Assembly (NCBI GenBank): GCA_022793095.1
Contig: JAAWCD010000070.1
Location: forward strand, 1 to 64,000
DNA: 64,000 nt
Source of the DNA: Oscillospiraceae bacterium
GTDB lineage: Bacteria > Bacillota > Clostridia > Oscillospirales > Oscillospiraceae
Reading direction: 5' to 3'
Every line of letters starts with the position of its first letter. Position 1 is the stretch's first letter. A program made the position numbers and the translations under genes. Of this stretch, positions 7,466 through 15,873 are shown piece after piece. The notes below the pieces were generated by a model. That model searched no databases and was not told the DNA's origin. It worked only from the letters and a program-made list of their open reading frames with translations.

Positions 7466-9781
7466 ATGAAACACAGCAGAAAAATCATTGCTCTCCTGCT
7501 CTCCCTGGCGCTGACTCTGGGCCTGAGTGTCTCCGCTTTCGCCGCTCCCGGTCCCGAAGGGGAAGGCGGTCCGGGTGGTCCCGGCGGTCCGGGCGGACCC
7601 ATGATGATGGTGGAGACCGGCGCGACGGTGCTGGCTGACTTCGCTGACCAGAACGAAATCGGCAATCCCGACGCGGTGGAGCTGCTCATGGCCCTGGGCG
7701 TTGTGGGCGGCACCAAGGTGGGCGAGGACTACCTCTTCAACGCCAACCGGAGCGTGACCCGGGCCGAAGCGGCCAAGATGCTGGCTCTGGCCTCCACCCT
7801 GGGCGAGGATGTGAAGGGCGAGGCCGTCTTTGAGGACGTGCCTGAGGACCACTGGGCCAAGGATTACGTGGCCTACTGCGCGGACAAGGGCGTGCTCACC
7901 GGCGGCACCGGCTCCTTCAACCCCAACGGCACGATCACCGGGGAAGACCTGGCCGCGGCGCTGAACACCCTGCTGGGCAGCGAGACTTCCGGCCAGTCCG
8001 CTGAGGCCACCCGCGACGCTGCCGCCACTCTGATTGCCGATGCGCTGAAGAGCTCCGGCAAGGTGACCTATGTCACCGAGAGCCAGAAAACCGGCAGCCT
8101 GGACATCAAGGGCAAGCTGGTGGCTCCCGCCGGAAAGACCGCCACTTTGACCGTGGACGGCGTGGAGACCCGGCCCAGCGAGGGCACCTACACCGGCGAC
8201 GTGGTCCTCACCGTGGCTAACCAGGTCACCGCGGAAAACATGGGCATGACCTCCATCCTCCGGATAGGCGCTTACATCAACGACGGCAAGATTGACGAAG
8301 CCTCTTCCGTCCTTTCCGCCATTCAGGGCACCATCACCGACACTGAGGCCGACGGCATCGTCATCAACTCTCAGAATGACGAATTCTCCGGTATTCTGGT
8401 GGACGGCAACTCTACCTACACCGTCCGCAACGCCAAGATCACCCTGAACGGCCACGGCAAGGATGACTTTGCCGGCACCTCCGCCGGTCTGGGCGTCCGG
8501 GGCGACGCCACTCTGGTGGTGGAGGACTCGGAACTCGACGTCACCGGGGCCATCCGCACCGCCATCTGGGCTGGCGGCAACGCCAACCTGCTGGTGAAGA
8601 ACACCAAGGTCGTGGGCCATGACGGTGACGACCTGAACTTCAAGTTCTCCATGATGAACGAGGTGCCCTGGGTCCTGGGCCTGAAGGGCAACCTGCGCTC
8701 CACCGGCCTGCTGGGCACCGCCAAGGCCACCTATCTCAACAGCACCATTGAGGCGGAGAACTGGGGCGCCCTGTCCACGGACAGCAACGGCGTGGGCGCG
8801 ACTCTGACCGTCATCAACTCCACCGGCGCGGTCACCGGCGAGTCCGGCTATGCCTCCTATGCGGACCAGCAGGTTCAGAACTTCTACTATGGCAGCACCC
8901 TGAAGGCCCCTGACATGGGCCTCATCGTGGCCGCCGGACAGTGCGGCGCGGTCTTTGCCGCCGCCACCGAGGAGAACGTGGGCGCGGAGCTCTTCGCTCA
9001 GATTCCCGAGGACCGTCAGGGCGCGGTTTCCCGCGTGGAGTCCGGCAGCTTCGGCGTGATGTGGCACAAGAACCAGAACGGCGTGGTTTCCGTGAAGGAA
9101 GGCACTGTGTTCGACGTGGGCGAGACGGCTTTCCTCATTAAGAGCGACGTGGCCCAGACCGCCTATCCCGTGCTGGAAGTGGATAACTCCGAAATCAAGT
9201 CCGGCACCGGCGTGATTCTCCATCTGATGGAGGCGGATGACGCCGGCATGGGCGGCGGCGCGCCCGGTTCCCCCGACATGTGGGCCAAGGAGTACAAGGT
9301 TCCCGAGGACACCACTCCTGTGAAGGACGGCAGCGATCCCACCGTGGTGGGCGAGACCACGGTGAAGGCCAAGTTCTCCAACATGGACGTGAACGGCGAC
9401 ATCTACAACAGCCGCTTCACCGCTGGCCAGAACCTGGCGGTCACCTTTGAGGCGGCCAACGTCACCGGCGTGATCTCCGCCGGCACTCAGGCCCACCGTG
9501 ACGCGGAGCCCGGCTCTGTCATCACCAAGGAAGAGTACAACAAGATCGGCCATGTGGTGGTCACCCCCGCCGAGGCAGCCTGCAACGGCGTGATTGTCTC
9601 CCTGGACGGCGCTTCCACCTGGACCGTCACCGGCACTTCCTATCTGACCAGCCTGACTCTGGCCGACGGCGCGAAGCTTCAGGGCGCGGACGGCAAGAAG
9701 GTCACCATGACCGTGGACGGCGTGGAGACGCCCACCGCCGCCGGCACCTACACTGGCACCGTCGTCATCACCGTGGCGTAA
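7466..9781 (+). CDS. Secreted SLH-like / beta-helix surface protein, paralog 3
   Basis: This is a 771-residue exported protein with the architecture of the two genes upstream. It has a signal peptide (1-26), a GGPGGPGGPGG linker followed by three Met, SLH-like motifs (FEDVPEDHWAKDYVAYCADKGVLTGG split over ~120-150), a TLTVDGVETRPSEGTYTG module near 225-250, and a beta-helix with PWVLGLKGNLRSTG near residue 398. The protein ends with a second copy of the module (TMTVDGVETPTAAGTYTG). The order of parts supports a tandem duplication origin. Function is unknown; surface display is inferred from the signal peptide and SLH-like region. Confidence 0.85.
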   Translation: MKHSRKIIALLLSLALTLGLSVSAFAAPGPEGEGGPGGPGGPGGPMMMVETGATVLADFADQNEIGNPDAVELLMALGVVGGTKVGEDYLFNANRSVTRAEAAKMLALASTLGEDVKGEAVFEDVPEDHWAKDYVAYCADKGVLTGGTGSFNPNGTITGEDLAAALNTLLGSETSGQSAEATRDAAATLIADALKSSGKVTYVTESQKTGSLDIKGKLVAPAGKTATLTVDGVETRPSEGTYTGDVVLTVANQVTAENMGMTSILRIGAYINDGKIDEASSVLSAIQGTITDTEADGIVINSQNDEFSGILVDGNSTYTVRNAKITLNGHGKDDFAGTSAGLGVRGDATLVVEDSELDVTGAIRTAIWAGGNANLLVKNTKVVGHDGDDLNFKFSMMNEVPWVLGLKGNLRSTGLLGTAKATYLNSTIEAENWGALSTDSNGVGATLTVINSTGAVTGESGYASYADQQVQNFYYGSTLKAPDMGLIVAAGQCGAVFAAATEENVGAELFAQIPEDRQGAVSRVESGSFGVMWHKNQNGVVSVKEGTVFDVGETAFLIKSDVAQTAYPVLEVDNSEIKSGTGVILHLMEADDAGMGGGAPGSPDMWAKEYKVPEDTTPVKDGSDPTVVGETTVKAKFSNMDVNGDIYNSRFTAGQNLAVTFEAANVTGVISAGTQAHRDAEPGSVITKEEYNKIGHVVVTPAEAACNGVIVSLDGASTWTVTGTSYLTSLTLADGAKLQGADGKKVTMTVDGVETPTAAGTYTGTVVITVA

Positions 9782-9795
9782 GGACGCGGCTGTTC

Positions 9796-9836
9796 CTACT
9801 TTTCTTTTGAAAAAGAAAAGTAGCAAAAGAAAACTT
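9796..9836 (-). repeat. R1 bookend repeat, copy 4
   Basis: Hairpin CTACTTTTC / GAAAAGTAG starting 15 bases after the stop of surface protein 3, then tail GCAAAAGAAAACTT pointing away. The A-T change in the stem is matched on the other arm. Confidence 0.9.
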
Positions 9837-9844
9837 CAAACGGC

Positions 9845-9869
9845 TATGCCTTGAGCTTTCTCAAGGCAT
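9845..9869. terminator. Hairpin downstream of surface protein 3
   Basis: ATGCCTTGAG / CTCAAGGCAT forms a 10-bp stem with a short loop. It has no clear T run, so a terminator role is uncertain. Confidence 0.4.
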
Positions 9870-9874
9870 GGGGA

Positions 9875-10119
9875 AAGCGGGAACGGTCATCTGACCGTTC
9901 CCGCTTCAGCTTGTCGAAAAAGCAGGAATTTAAAATAGGGTGTCAAAACTGTCAGGGCTTTGAGTGGGGGGATAGTGTGAAAGGGGGGCGAAGCCCCCGC
10001 TTTCGCGTACAGTCACCCGCCCGCAGGCGACTGATTTCGTCAGAATGACGAAATCAGCTTCAGGCTGTCGAATTTTTCGACAGCCTGAAGCGGGAACGGT
10101 CATTTGACCGTTCCCGCTT
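9875..10119 (-). repeat. R2 element, copy B, flanked by duplicated hairpins
   Basis: The R2 core is at 9961-10030. Hairpin 2 (CTGATTTCGTC / GACGAAATCAG) and hairpin 1 (CAGGCTGTCGAA / TTCGACAGCCTG) lie to its right. Both ends carry the same 32-base hairpin (9875-9906 and 10088-10119, one loop mismatch) starting AAGCGGGAACGGTC. The element sits 3' of the minus-strand gene 10100-10639 and overlaps its stop. Confidence 0.88.
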
Positions 10120-10639
10120 TTCGACGTGCCTTCTTTTGTGCGTGTTTGCTTCGTTTATCCGGCTCCGGCTTGGAGATGCTCGTAATTTCTACAATATACC
10201 TCGACCTTTTGAGATAGTAAAAGGAAACCGGGCCGGAGCACACATCCTGTATCAGCGTACTGTTATCGTATCGCTTTTTCATTGGCGGGAGACAAAGAAA
10301 GAATTGCTGTGGCGGGTTTGCTCCCTGTTCAATCAGCTTCCAATTCCAGCCTCTTTCCAGCGGGGCCCCGATGATTGGCCCGCCGGAAAAGACTTCTCCA
10401 TCAAAACCAACTGTCGCCTTTTGAATCAGGTCAAGCCAGTAGTTTCGGTAGGACAGGAAGAGGACCATCACCGCGCCGCAGTTGAACAGAATTGCCAAAA
10501 GCATCCACATGGGGGAAGGCGTTTCATGGTTCCCAATGGCCGCAATCGCAAACGATTCGACAGCGGAAACGGCAAAGAGGGAAACTCCATAGACGGAGCA
10601 CCCCTTGGTCCGCCGGTATAATTCCCATCGGCTCATCAT
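10100..10639 (-). CDS. Small two-helix membrane protein of unknown function
   Basis: This is a 179-residue protein that I do not recognise. Two hydrophobic segments near residues 17-36 and 44-65 suggest a hairpin of membrane helices. They are followed by a soluble domain of about 90 residues and a very basic tail (KRSKHAQKKARRKAGTVK). AGGAGG lies just upstream of the first ATG. The last codons and the stop TGA fall inside the right-hand flanking hairpin of R2 copy B, so the present C-terminus may have been set by that element. The unit lies between two R1 copies (9796 and 10688) with the same stem sequence. Confidence 0.7.
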   Translation of the reverse strand: MMSRWELYRRTKGCSVYGVSLFAVSAVESFAIAAIGNHETPSPMWMLLAILFNCGAVMVLFLSYRNYWLDLIQKATVGFDGEVFSGGPIIGAPLERGWNWKLIEQGANPPQQFFLCLPPMKKRYDNSTLIQDVCSGPVSFYYLKRSRYIVEITSISKPEPDKRSKHAQKKARRKAGTVK

Positions 10640-10687
10640 GTGGCCTCCTGCGCCCGATATGCTGAAACTTTCAGAAGAACCAGCTTA

Positions 10688-10724
10688 AAGTTCTTTTGCC
10701 TACTTTTCTTTCAAGAAAAGTAGG
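10688..10724 (+). repeat. R1 bookend repeat, copy 5
   Basis: Tail AAGTTCTTTTGC, hairpin CCTACTTTTC / GAAAAGTAGG. The hairpin ends exactly one base before the stop codon of the ABC gene at 10725. Confidence 0.92.
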
Positions 10725-12764
10725 TTAAGACAGTTGGAATTGGCCGGTGTAGAGCTTGTAGTAGCGGCCCTGCTGGTCCAGAAGCTCCTGGTGGCTGCCC
10801 TTCTCAATGATCTTGCCAGCCTCGATGACCGCAATGGCGTTTGAGTTCCGCACCGTGGACAGCCGGTGCGCGATGACAAACACCGTCCGGTCCTCCATCA
10901 GGGCGTCCATGCCCTTGGAAATCAGCTGCTCCGTCCGGGTGTCAATGGAGGACGTGGCCTCGTCCAGAATCATCACCGGCGGGTCCGCCACCGCCGCCCG
11001 GGCAATGGCCAGCAGCTGCCGCTGGCCCTGGGACAGGTTCGCGCCGTCGCCGGTAATCATGGTGTTGTACCCGTCCGGCAGACGCCGGATAAAGGAATGG
11101 GCGTTGGCGCTCTTGGCCGCTTCAATGCACTCCTCGTCCGTGGCCTCCAGGCGGCCATACCGGATGTTCTCCATCACGGTGCCGGTGAACAGGTGGGTGT
11201 CCTGCAAAACCGCGCCCAGAGACCGCCGCAGGGAATCCTTGGAGATGTTCTTCACGTCGATGCCGTCGTAGGTGATGGTTCCGCCCTGGATTTCATAGAA
11301 CCGGTTGATGAGGTTGGTAATCGTGGTCTTGCCCGCGCCGGTGGAGCCCACAAAGGCGATTTTCTGGCCGGGCTTGGCATAGACCGACACATCCTTCAGC
11401 ACCGGCTTATCCGGCACATAGGAGAAATCCACATGGTTCAGCCGCACGTCGCCTTTCAGCTCCACCAGCACATAGGCGCCGCTGCCCGTGCCGTAAACCG
11501 GGCCGCGGACCGGCCGGACCTCCTCCGTACCACCGGCCTGGGTCAGACGCCAGCTCCAAGCCCCATCCGAGCCCTGCTCCAGGCGGCTGACCGGGCTCTG
11601 AGGACACTTCCAGGCCCAGGTCTCCCGGTGCTCCCCACCGGTGTACTCCTGAATCACACCGTCGGGGCCGGCCTCCACCGGAACCAGGGTCACTTTGCCC
11701 TCGTCCAGCTCCGGCTCGGCGTCCATGACCTCGAAAATCCGCTCCGCGCCCGCCAGAGCGGACAGGATGGTGGTCATCTGCATGGAGAACTGGTTGATGG
11801 GCTGAGCCACCTGCCGGTTGTAGTTCAAATAGATGACAAAGCCGCCCACGTCGAAGCCCTGGACAATGGCCAGCACGCCGCCCAGGGTGGCGGTCAGTGC
11901 AAAGCCGATGTTGGTGATGTTGGCGGAGATGGGCATGATGGCCGAGGAGTAGAACCCCGCCTTGCTGGAGGCCACCCGGTATGCCTCGTTGAGCCTGGCG
12001 AACTCCTCCTTGGCCTGGGTTTCGTGGGTGAAGGCCTTGACCACCTTCAAGCCCTCGATCATCTCCTGAATGTTGCCGTTGACCGCACCCAGGGCCGCCT
12101 GCTGCTCCTTGTAGTACCGGCGGCTCTTGCCGCCCAGCACCCGGAACACCATCAAAATGACCGCCAGAATCACCGCTGTCAGCAAAAACAGGAGCGGGCT
12201 GAGCCAGAGCATGACCGCCACAGTGCCCACAAAGGAGATGCCGGAGGACAGCAGCATGACCACACTCTGTTCCAGGGCCAGCTGTACGTTGTCCGCGTCG
12301 TTGGTGAAGCGGCTCATAAGCTGGCCATGGGGGTTGCGGTCAAAGTAGCTCAGAGGCAGGGTTTGCAGCTTGTCAAAGAGGTCCCGCCGCAGGGCGTTGC
12401 ACCCCTTCTGGGCGATAATGGCCATCAGGCTGGCCTGACCGTAGCTGGCGGCGGCCGCCACAGTGTAGGTGAGGAACATGGCCGCGATGCCCTGGAACAG
12501 GCCGGGAAGGTCCGGCTGGCCGCTGAGCACGGCGTTTTCCAGATTGTTGATGATGGGCCGGAGCAGGTAGGTGCCCAGCACCATGCCCACCGAGGAGATG
12601 AGCACACAGAGGAGGGCGCAGATGAGCATGAGCTTCCGGGAGGCCAGATAGCCGAAGAGCCGGGTCAGTGTCTTCCCCAGGTTTTTGGGCTTCTGAAAGC
12701 CCCCTCTGGGTCCGCCGCCGGGTCCGTGAGGCCCCTTGTTCTCGGTTTGGATTTTTTCCGCCAT
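10725..12764 (-). CDS. ABC exporter half-transporter (consensus ATPase site)
   Basis: This 679-residue protein has an N-terminal six-helix exporter domain and a C-terminal ATPase. Walker A is VGSTGAGKTT (~473), the signature LSQGQ (~576) and Walker B MILDEATSS (~596) with the catalytic Glu. About 80 extra residues with many Trp, Gly and Glu lie between the membrane domain and the ATPase (~330-430). The ATG overlaps the stop of the upstream half-transporter by one base (TAATG) and has AAGGAGTG in front, so the start at 12764 is preferred over the longer frame. It probably forms a heterodimer with the 12764-14500 product and exports drugs or lipids. Confidence 0.92.
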   Translation of the reverse strand: MAEKIQTENKGPHGPGGGPRGGFQKPKNLGKTLTRLFGYLASRKLMLICALLCVLISSVGMVLGTYLLRPIINNLENAVLSGQPDLPGLFQGIAAMFLTYTVAAAASYGQASLMAIIAQKGCNALRRDLFDKLQTLPLSYFDRNPHGQLMSRFTNDADNVQLALEQSVVMLLSSGISFVGTVAVMLWLSPLLFLLTAVILAVILMVFRVLGGKSRRYYKEQQAALGAVNGNIQEMIEGLKVVKAFTHETQAKEEFARLNEAYRVASSKAGFYSSAIMPISANITNIGFALTATLGGVLAIVQGFDVGGFVIYLNYNRQVAQPINQFSMQMTTILSALAGAERIFEVMDAEPELDEGKVTLVPVEAGPDGVIQEYTGGEHRETWAWKCPQSPVSRLEQGSDGAWSWRLTQAGGTEEVRPVRGPVYGTGSGAYVLVELKGDVRLNHVDFSYVPDKPVLKDVSVYAKPGQKIAFVGSTGAGKTTITNLINRFYEIQGGTITYDGIDVKNISKDSLRRSLGAVLQDTHLFTGTVMENIRYGRLEATDEECIEAAKSANAHSFIRRLPDGYNTMITGDGANLSQGQRQLLAIARAAVADPPVMILDEATSSIDTRTEQLISKGMDALMEDRTVFVIAHRLSTVRNSNAIAVIEAGKIIEKGSHQELLDQQGRYYKLYTGQFQLS

Positions 12765-14500
12765 TATTCGCTCACTCCTTCCTGCTGAGACCAATAGATC
12801 TCCTGATAGATGGGACTGCTTTTCATCAGCTCGCTGTGGGTGCCCATGGCGGCCACTGTGCCGTCGTCCAGCACCAGAATCTGGTCCGCGGAGCGGACAG
12901 AGGAAATGCGCTGGGCAATCAGAATGACCGTGGTGTCCTTGAGGTTTTCATGGAAGGACTCCCGAATGGCCGCCTCGGTAGCTGAGTCCACGGCTGAGGT
13001 GGAGTCGTCCAGAATCAGAATGGAGGGCTGGCGGAGCATGGCACGGGCGATGCAGAGCCGCTGTTTCTGACCACCGGAGACGTTGACGCCGCCCTGGTCC
13101 AACCGGGTGTCAAAGCCGTTGGGGAAGGACATGATGAAGTCGTAGGCCTGGGCGTCCTTGGCCGCCTGGATCATCTCTGCCTCCGTGGCCTCCTCCCGGC
13201 CCCAGAGCAGGTTTTCCCGGATGGTGCCGGAGAAGAGCACATTGTTTTGCAGCACCATGCCGATGCGGTTTCGCAGCTCCTCCAGGGGGTACTCCTTCAC
13301 GCTGAGGCCGTCCACCAGTACGTCGCCGCCGGTGGCGTCATAGAACCGGGGAATCAGGTTCACCAGGGTGGATTTGCCCACGCCGGTGCCGCCCACAATG
13401 GCCAGGGTCTGGCCGGGCTGGGCGGTGAAATTGATGTGGGTGAGCACATCGTCGCCGGTGCCTGTGGCCTGGTATTTGAAGGACACGTCCCGGAACTCCA
13501 CCAGGCCCCGCTTGGCAGGAAGCTGGCGGGCTGTTTCTCCGCCGTTCCGGATGTCGGGCACGGTGTCCAGCACCTCGAAGATGCGGCCGGCGCAGGCATG
13601 GGCCCGGCTGTATTGGAGGAGGGCCATAGCCAGCATCTGCACGGAGAAGAGAATCTGGAAAATGTAGTTGTTGAACGCGGACAGGTCGCCCACCAGCAGG
13701 GAGCCGTCCATCACCATACGGCCGCCGTTCCACATGACAAGGGCGGTGGCGATGGTGATACCCATCATCATGATGGGCTGCATGAGCACGATGCGGAGCA
13801 CCGCCTTCAGGCCGGCCTCCGTGAAGTTGTCGTTGGCGGTCTTGAACTTTTTCCGTTCAAAGTCCTGGCGGACAAAGGCCTTGACCACCCGAATGGCGAC
13901 CAGGTTTTCCTGGACATTTTCGTTCAGGTCGTCGATCTTCTTCTGCATGGACTGGAACAGGGGATGGCAGATCCGCTGGAGTCCGAAGACGAACAGGGCC
14001 AGAATGGGCAGCGTGACCAGCACGATGAGGGCCAGCCTCCAGTTGAGGTAGAGGGCCATCAGGATGGACACCACCATCATGGTCACGCAGCGGACCAGAA
14101 TCCGCAGGCCCATGATGACAATGTTCTGAATGTTGGTCAGGTCGTTGGTCAGCCGGGTGATGAGGGAGGCGGAGGAAAACCGGTCAATGTCCGCGAAGGA
14201 AAATTCATTGATTTGGTCAAATTCCGCCTTCCGCAGGTTGGCGCCCAGTCCCTGGGCGGCGTAGGTGGCGTATTTGGCGGACAGGGTGCCCGTGGCCAGG
14301 GAGAGAACGGACAGGGCCAGCATGGCCGCGCCCGCGGTCCACAGGGCGTTTAGGTCGCCGCCCTGGATGCCGTCGTTAATCATGGCGGCCATGAGCAGGG
14401 GTAAAATCAGTTCGCACACGGTCTCCGCCATGACGCACAGGGGCGACAGGACGGCGTAGCGTTTGTACTCTCCCATGAAGGAGAGCAGTCGTTTTATCAT
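12764..14500 (-). CDS. ABC exporter half-transporter (degenerate ATPase site)
   Basis: This 578-residue protein has an exporter membrane domain followed by an ATPase. Walker A is VGGTGVGKST (~368) and the signature VSGGQKQR (~475). Walker B is LILDDSTSAVD (~495), where Asp replaces the catalytic Glu. That replacement is typical of the silent site in heterodimeric exporters such as BmrC/BmrD. Its ATG overlaps the stop of the MarR gene (ATGA) and its stop overlaps the start of the next half, so the three genes form one tightly coupled operon. The substrate cannot be told from sequence. Confidence 0.93.
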   Translation of the reverse strand: MIKRLLSFMGEYKRYAVLSPLCVMAETVCELILPLLMAAMINDGIQGGDLNALWTAGAAMLALSVLSLATGTLSAKYATYAAQGLGANLRKAEFDQINEFSFADIDRFSSASLITRLTNDLTNIQNIVIMGLRILVRCVTMMVVSILMALYLNWRLALIVLVTLPILALFVFGLQRICHPLFQSMQKKIDDLNENVQENLVAIRVVKAFVRQDFERKKFKTANDNFTEAGLKAVLRIVLMQPIMMMGITIATALVMWNGGRMVMDGSLLVGDLSAFNNYIFQILFSVQMLAMALLQYSRAHACAGRIFEVLDTVPDIRNGGETARQLPAKRGLVEFRDVSFKYQATGTGDDVLTHINFTAQPGQTLAIVGGTGVGKSTLVNLIPRFYDATGGDVLVDGLSVKEYPLEELRNRIGMVLQNNVLFSGTIRENLLWGREEATEAEMIQAAKDAQAYDFIMSFPNGFDTRLDQGGVNVSGGQKQRLCIARAMLRQPSILILDDSTSAVDSATEAAIRESFHENLKDTTVILIAQRISSVRSADQILVLDDGTVAAMGTHSELMKSSPIYQEIYWSQQEGVSE

Positions 14501-14970
14501 GGATGTTTGCTCCTTTCTGGGGAATCGCCGGACAGGGAGCGGAGGTTTGCCAGCATCCGGCGGTGCAGGGATTGAATGGTTTCCAGCTCCTCCTGGCTGA
14601 ACCCATCGTAGAGCTGCCGGTCCACATCCTCAAAGACCTGGTGGCAGCGCACCACAGCGTCCCTTCCCTTTTCAGTAATCAGGACCCGCTTGCGCCGGCC
14701 GTCGGAATCGTCGGCCAGTTTTTTGACGTAACCCATCTGTTCCAGGGACTTGAGGGAGGTGGCGATGGTGGCCGGAGAGACGTGAAGCTTGTCAGCCAGC
14801 TCCCGCTGGGCGGCAATTTCTCCGTTTTCGCAGCTTTCCAGCAGCATCAGAATCATGGGCTGCCCCACATCCTGAAGCTGGCGGGCAGCCATGAAAGCGG
14901 TGATGGCGTTATGGTGGGCCCGATTCAGGTTATGAAACAAGATAGCCGGACCCTCCGGTTTAAGACACAA
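14497..14970 (-). CDS. MarR-family transcriptional regulator
   Basis: This is a 157-residue winged-helix regulator of the MarR type. The DNA-binding helices are in ELADKLHVSPATIATSLKSL and the wing in DSDGRRKRVLIT. I prefer a TTG start at 14970: AAAGGAGG lies seven bases upstream of it, whereas the in-frame ATG at 15006 has no ribosome site and overlaps the operator. It heads the operon for the two ABC half-transporters and most likely represses it, releasing on binding an exported compound. Confidence 0.88.
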   Translation of the reverse strand: MCLKPEGPAILFHNLNRAHHNAITAFMAARQLQDVGQPMILMLLESCENGEIAAQRELADKLHVSPATIATSLKSLEQMGYVKKLADDSDGRRKRVLITEKGRDAVVRCHQVFEDVDRQLYDGFSQEELETIQSLHRRMLANLRSLSGDSPERSKHP

Positions 14971-14992
14971 CTCATGGCCTCCTTTCCCATTA

Positions 14993-15025
14993 TAATTAGG
15001 GGGCATATAGTTTGCACCCTAATTA
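14993..15025. promoter_or_regulatory. Probable MarR operator
   Basis: TAATTAGGGGGCA (14993-15005) and TGCACCCTAATTA (15013-15025) form a 13-bp inverted repeat with one mismatch and a 7-base centre, directly in front of the marR-ABC operon. Confidence 0.75.
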
Positions 15026-15101
15026 TTTAGTGCCAAATTATTTTAGCAAGTTTATCAGGAAATGTCAATCCTGCTTTTTTGCACAAACATCGGAAAAATT
15101 A

Positions 15102-15141
15102 GAACAAATGTTTTGCATTTTGGAACAATGTATGTTACAAT
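15102..15141 (+). promoter_or_regulatory. lexA promoter with LexA box
   Basis: GAACAAATGTTT at 15102-15113 fits the Gram-positive SOS box pattern GAAC-N4-GTT. It abuts a promoter with TTGCAT at 15113-15118, a 17-base spacer and TACAAT at 15136-15141. Autoregulation by LexA is expected. Confidence 0.85.
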
Positions 15142-15204
15142 AGCAATACCAAGCCGATCGCACGGCTTTCAGGCTGTGCTGCGGAGGAACAGGAGGCATT
15201 TTCT

Positions 15205-15792
15205 ATGAAACCGCTGACATTGAAACAGCAGAGGATTTATGATTTTATAGTCGAATTCACAGCGCAGCAGGGTTATCCGCCCTCTGTGCGGGAGATTGCG
15301 GAGGCAGTGGGGCTGAAATCACCGTCCACGGTTCATTTTCATATGAAGGCGCTGGAAGAGGCGGGGGTTATCACGAAGAGCGCGGGCAAGACCCGTGCAA
15401 TCACGCCGAACCGGCAGCCGGAGAAGAATCAAATTCCGGTGATTGGGAATGTGGCGGCCGGCTCGCCGATTTTGGCGGAAGAGCTTGTGGAGGATTACCT
15501 GACCTTTGACGCTCAGGGCCGGGAGGATGAGCATTTCGCGCTGAAGATCCGTGGGGAGTCCATGCTCAAGGCGGGAATCCTGCCCGGGGATCTGGTGGTG
15601 GTGCACCGCCAATCCACGGCCAACAATGGAGAAATTGTGATTGCACTTTTTGAGGAGGAAGCCACCTGCAAGCGGTTTCGCCGGAAGGATGGGCACATCT
15701 GGCTTTTGCCGGAGAATGACGACTACCAGCCCATTGACGGCGACAACGCCGAGCTTCTGGGCCGGGTAGTGGCCGTCGTCCGCCGCTACTGA
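15205..15792 (+). CDS. lexA: LexA SOS repressor
   Basis: This 195-residue repressor of DNA-damage genes has an N-terminal winged helix (VREIAEAVGLKSPSTVHFHM) and a C-terminal self-cleavage domain. The cleavage site is Ala85-Gly86 (NVAAGSP). The catalytic pair is Ser119 (GESML) and Lys156 (ATCKRF). All expected residues are present, so it should be functional. AGGAGG precedes the ATG. A LexA box lies over its own promoter. The stop codon is followed directly by a degenerate R1, and ogt lies next downstream, fitting a DNA-repair neighbourhood. Confidence 0.97.
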   Translation: MKPLTLKQQRIYDFIVEFTAQQGYPPSVREIAEAVGLKSPSTVHFHMKALEEAGVITKSAGKTRAITPNRQPEKNQIPVIGNVAAGSPILAEELVEDYLTFDAQGREDEHFALKIRGESMLKAGILPGDLVVVHRQSTANNGEIVIALFEEEATCKRFRRKDGHIWLLPENDDYQPIDGDNAELLGRVVAVVRRY

Positions 15793-15832
15793 CTTTTTTC
15801 CTGACAGAAAAGAGGCAAAAAGGACTTTAAGC
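15793..15832 (-). repeat. R1 bookend repeat, copy 6 (degenerate)
   Basis: CTTTTTTC / GAAAAGAG imperfect stem directly after the lexA stop, then tail GCAAAAAGGACTTTAAGC pointing away. Confidence 0.7.
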
Positions 15833-15873
15833 TATGACTCTATTTAACCCCTTTGAAAGGTCTGATATACCTG

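Noticed and set aside
7072..7638. Frame of 188 codons crossing R2 copy A, R5 and R1
   Set aside because: It is made of repeat sequence and overlaps the true start of paralog 3.
7463..9826. Long antisense frame opposite surface protein 3
   Set aside because: Shadow of biased codon use; begins inside an R1 hairpin.
10866..12788. 640-codon frame on the plus strand opposite the ABC gene
   Set aside because: The opposite strand has all ABC motifs and coupled starts; this frame shows no recognisable domain.
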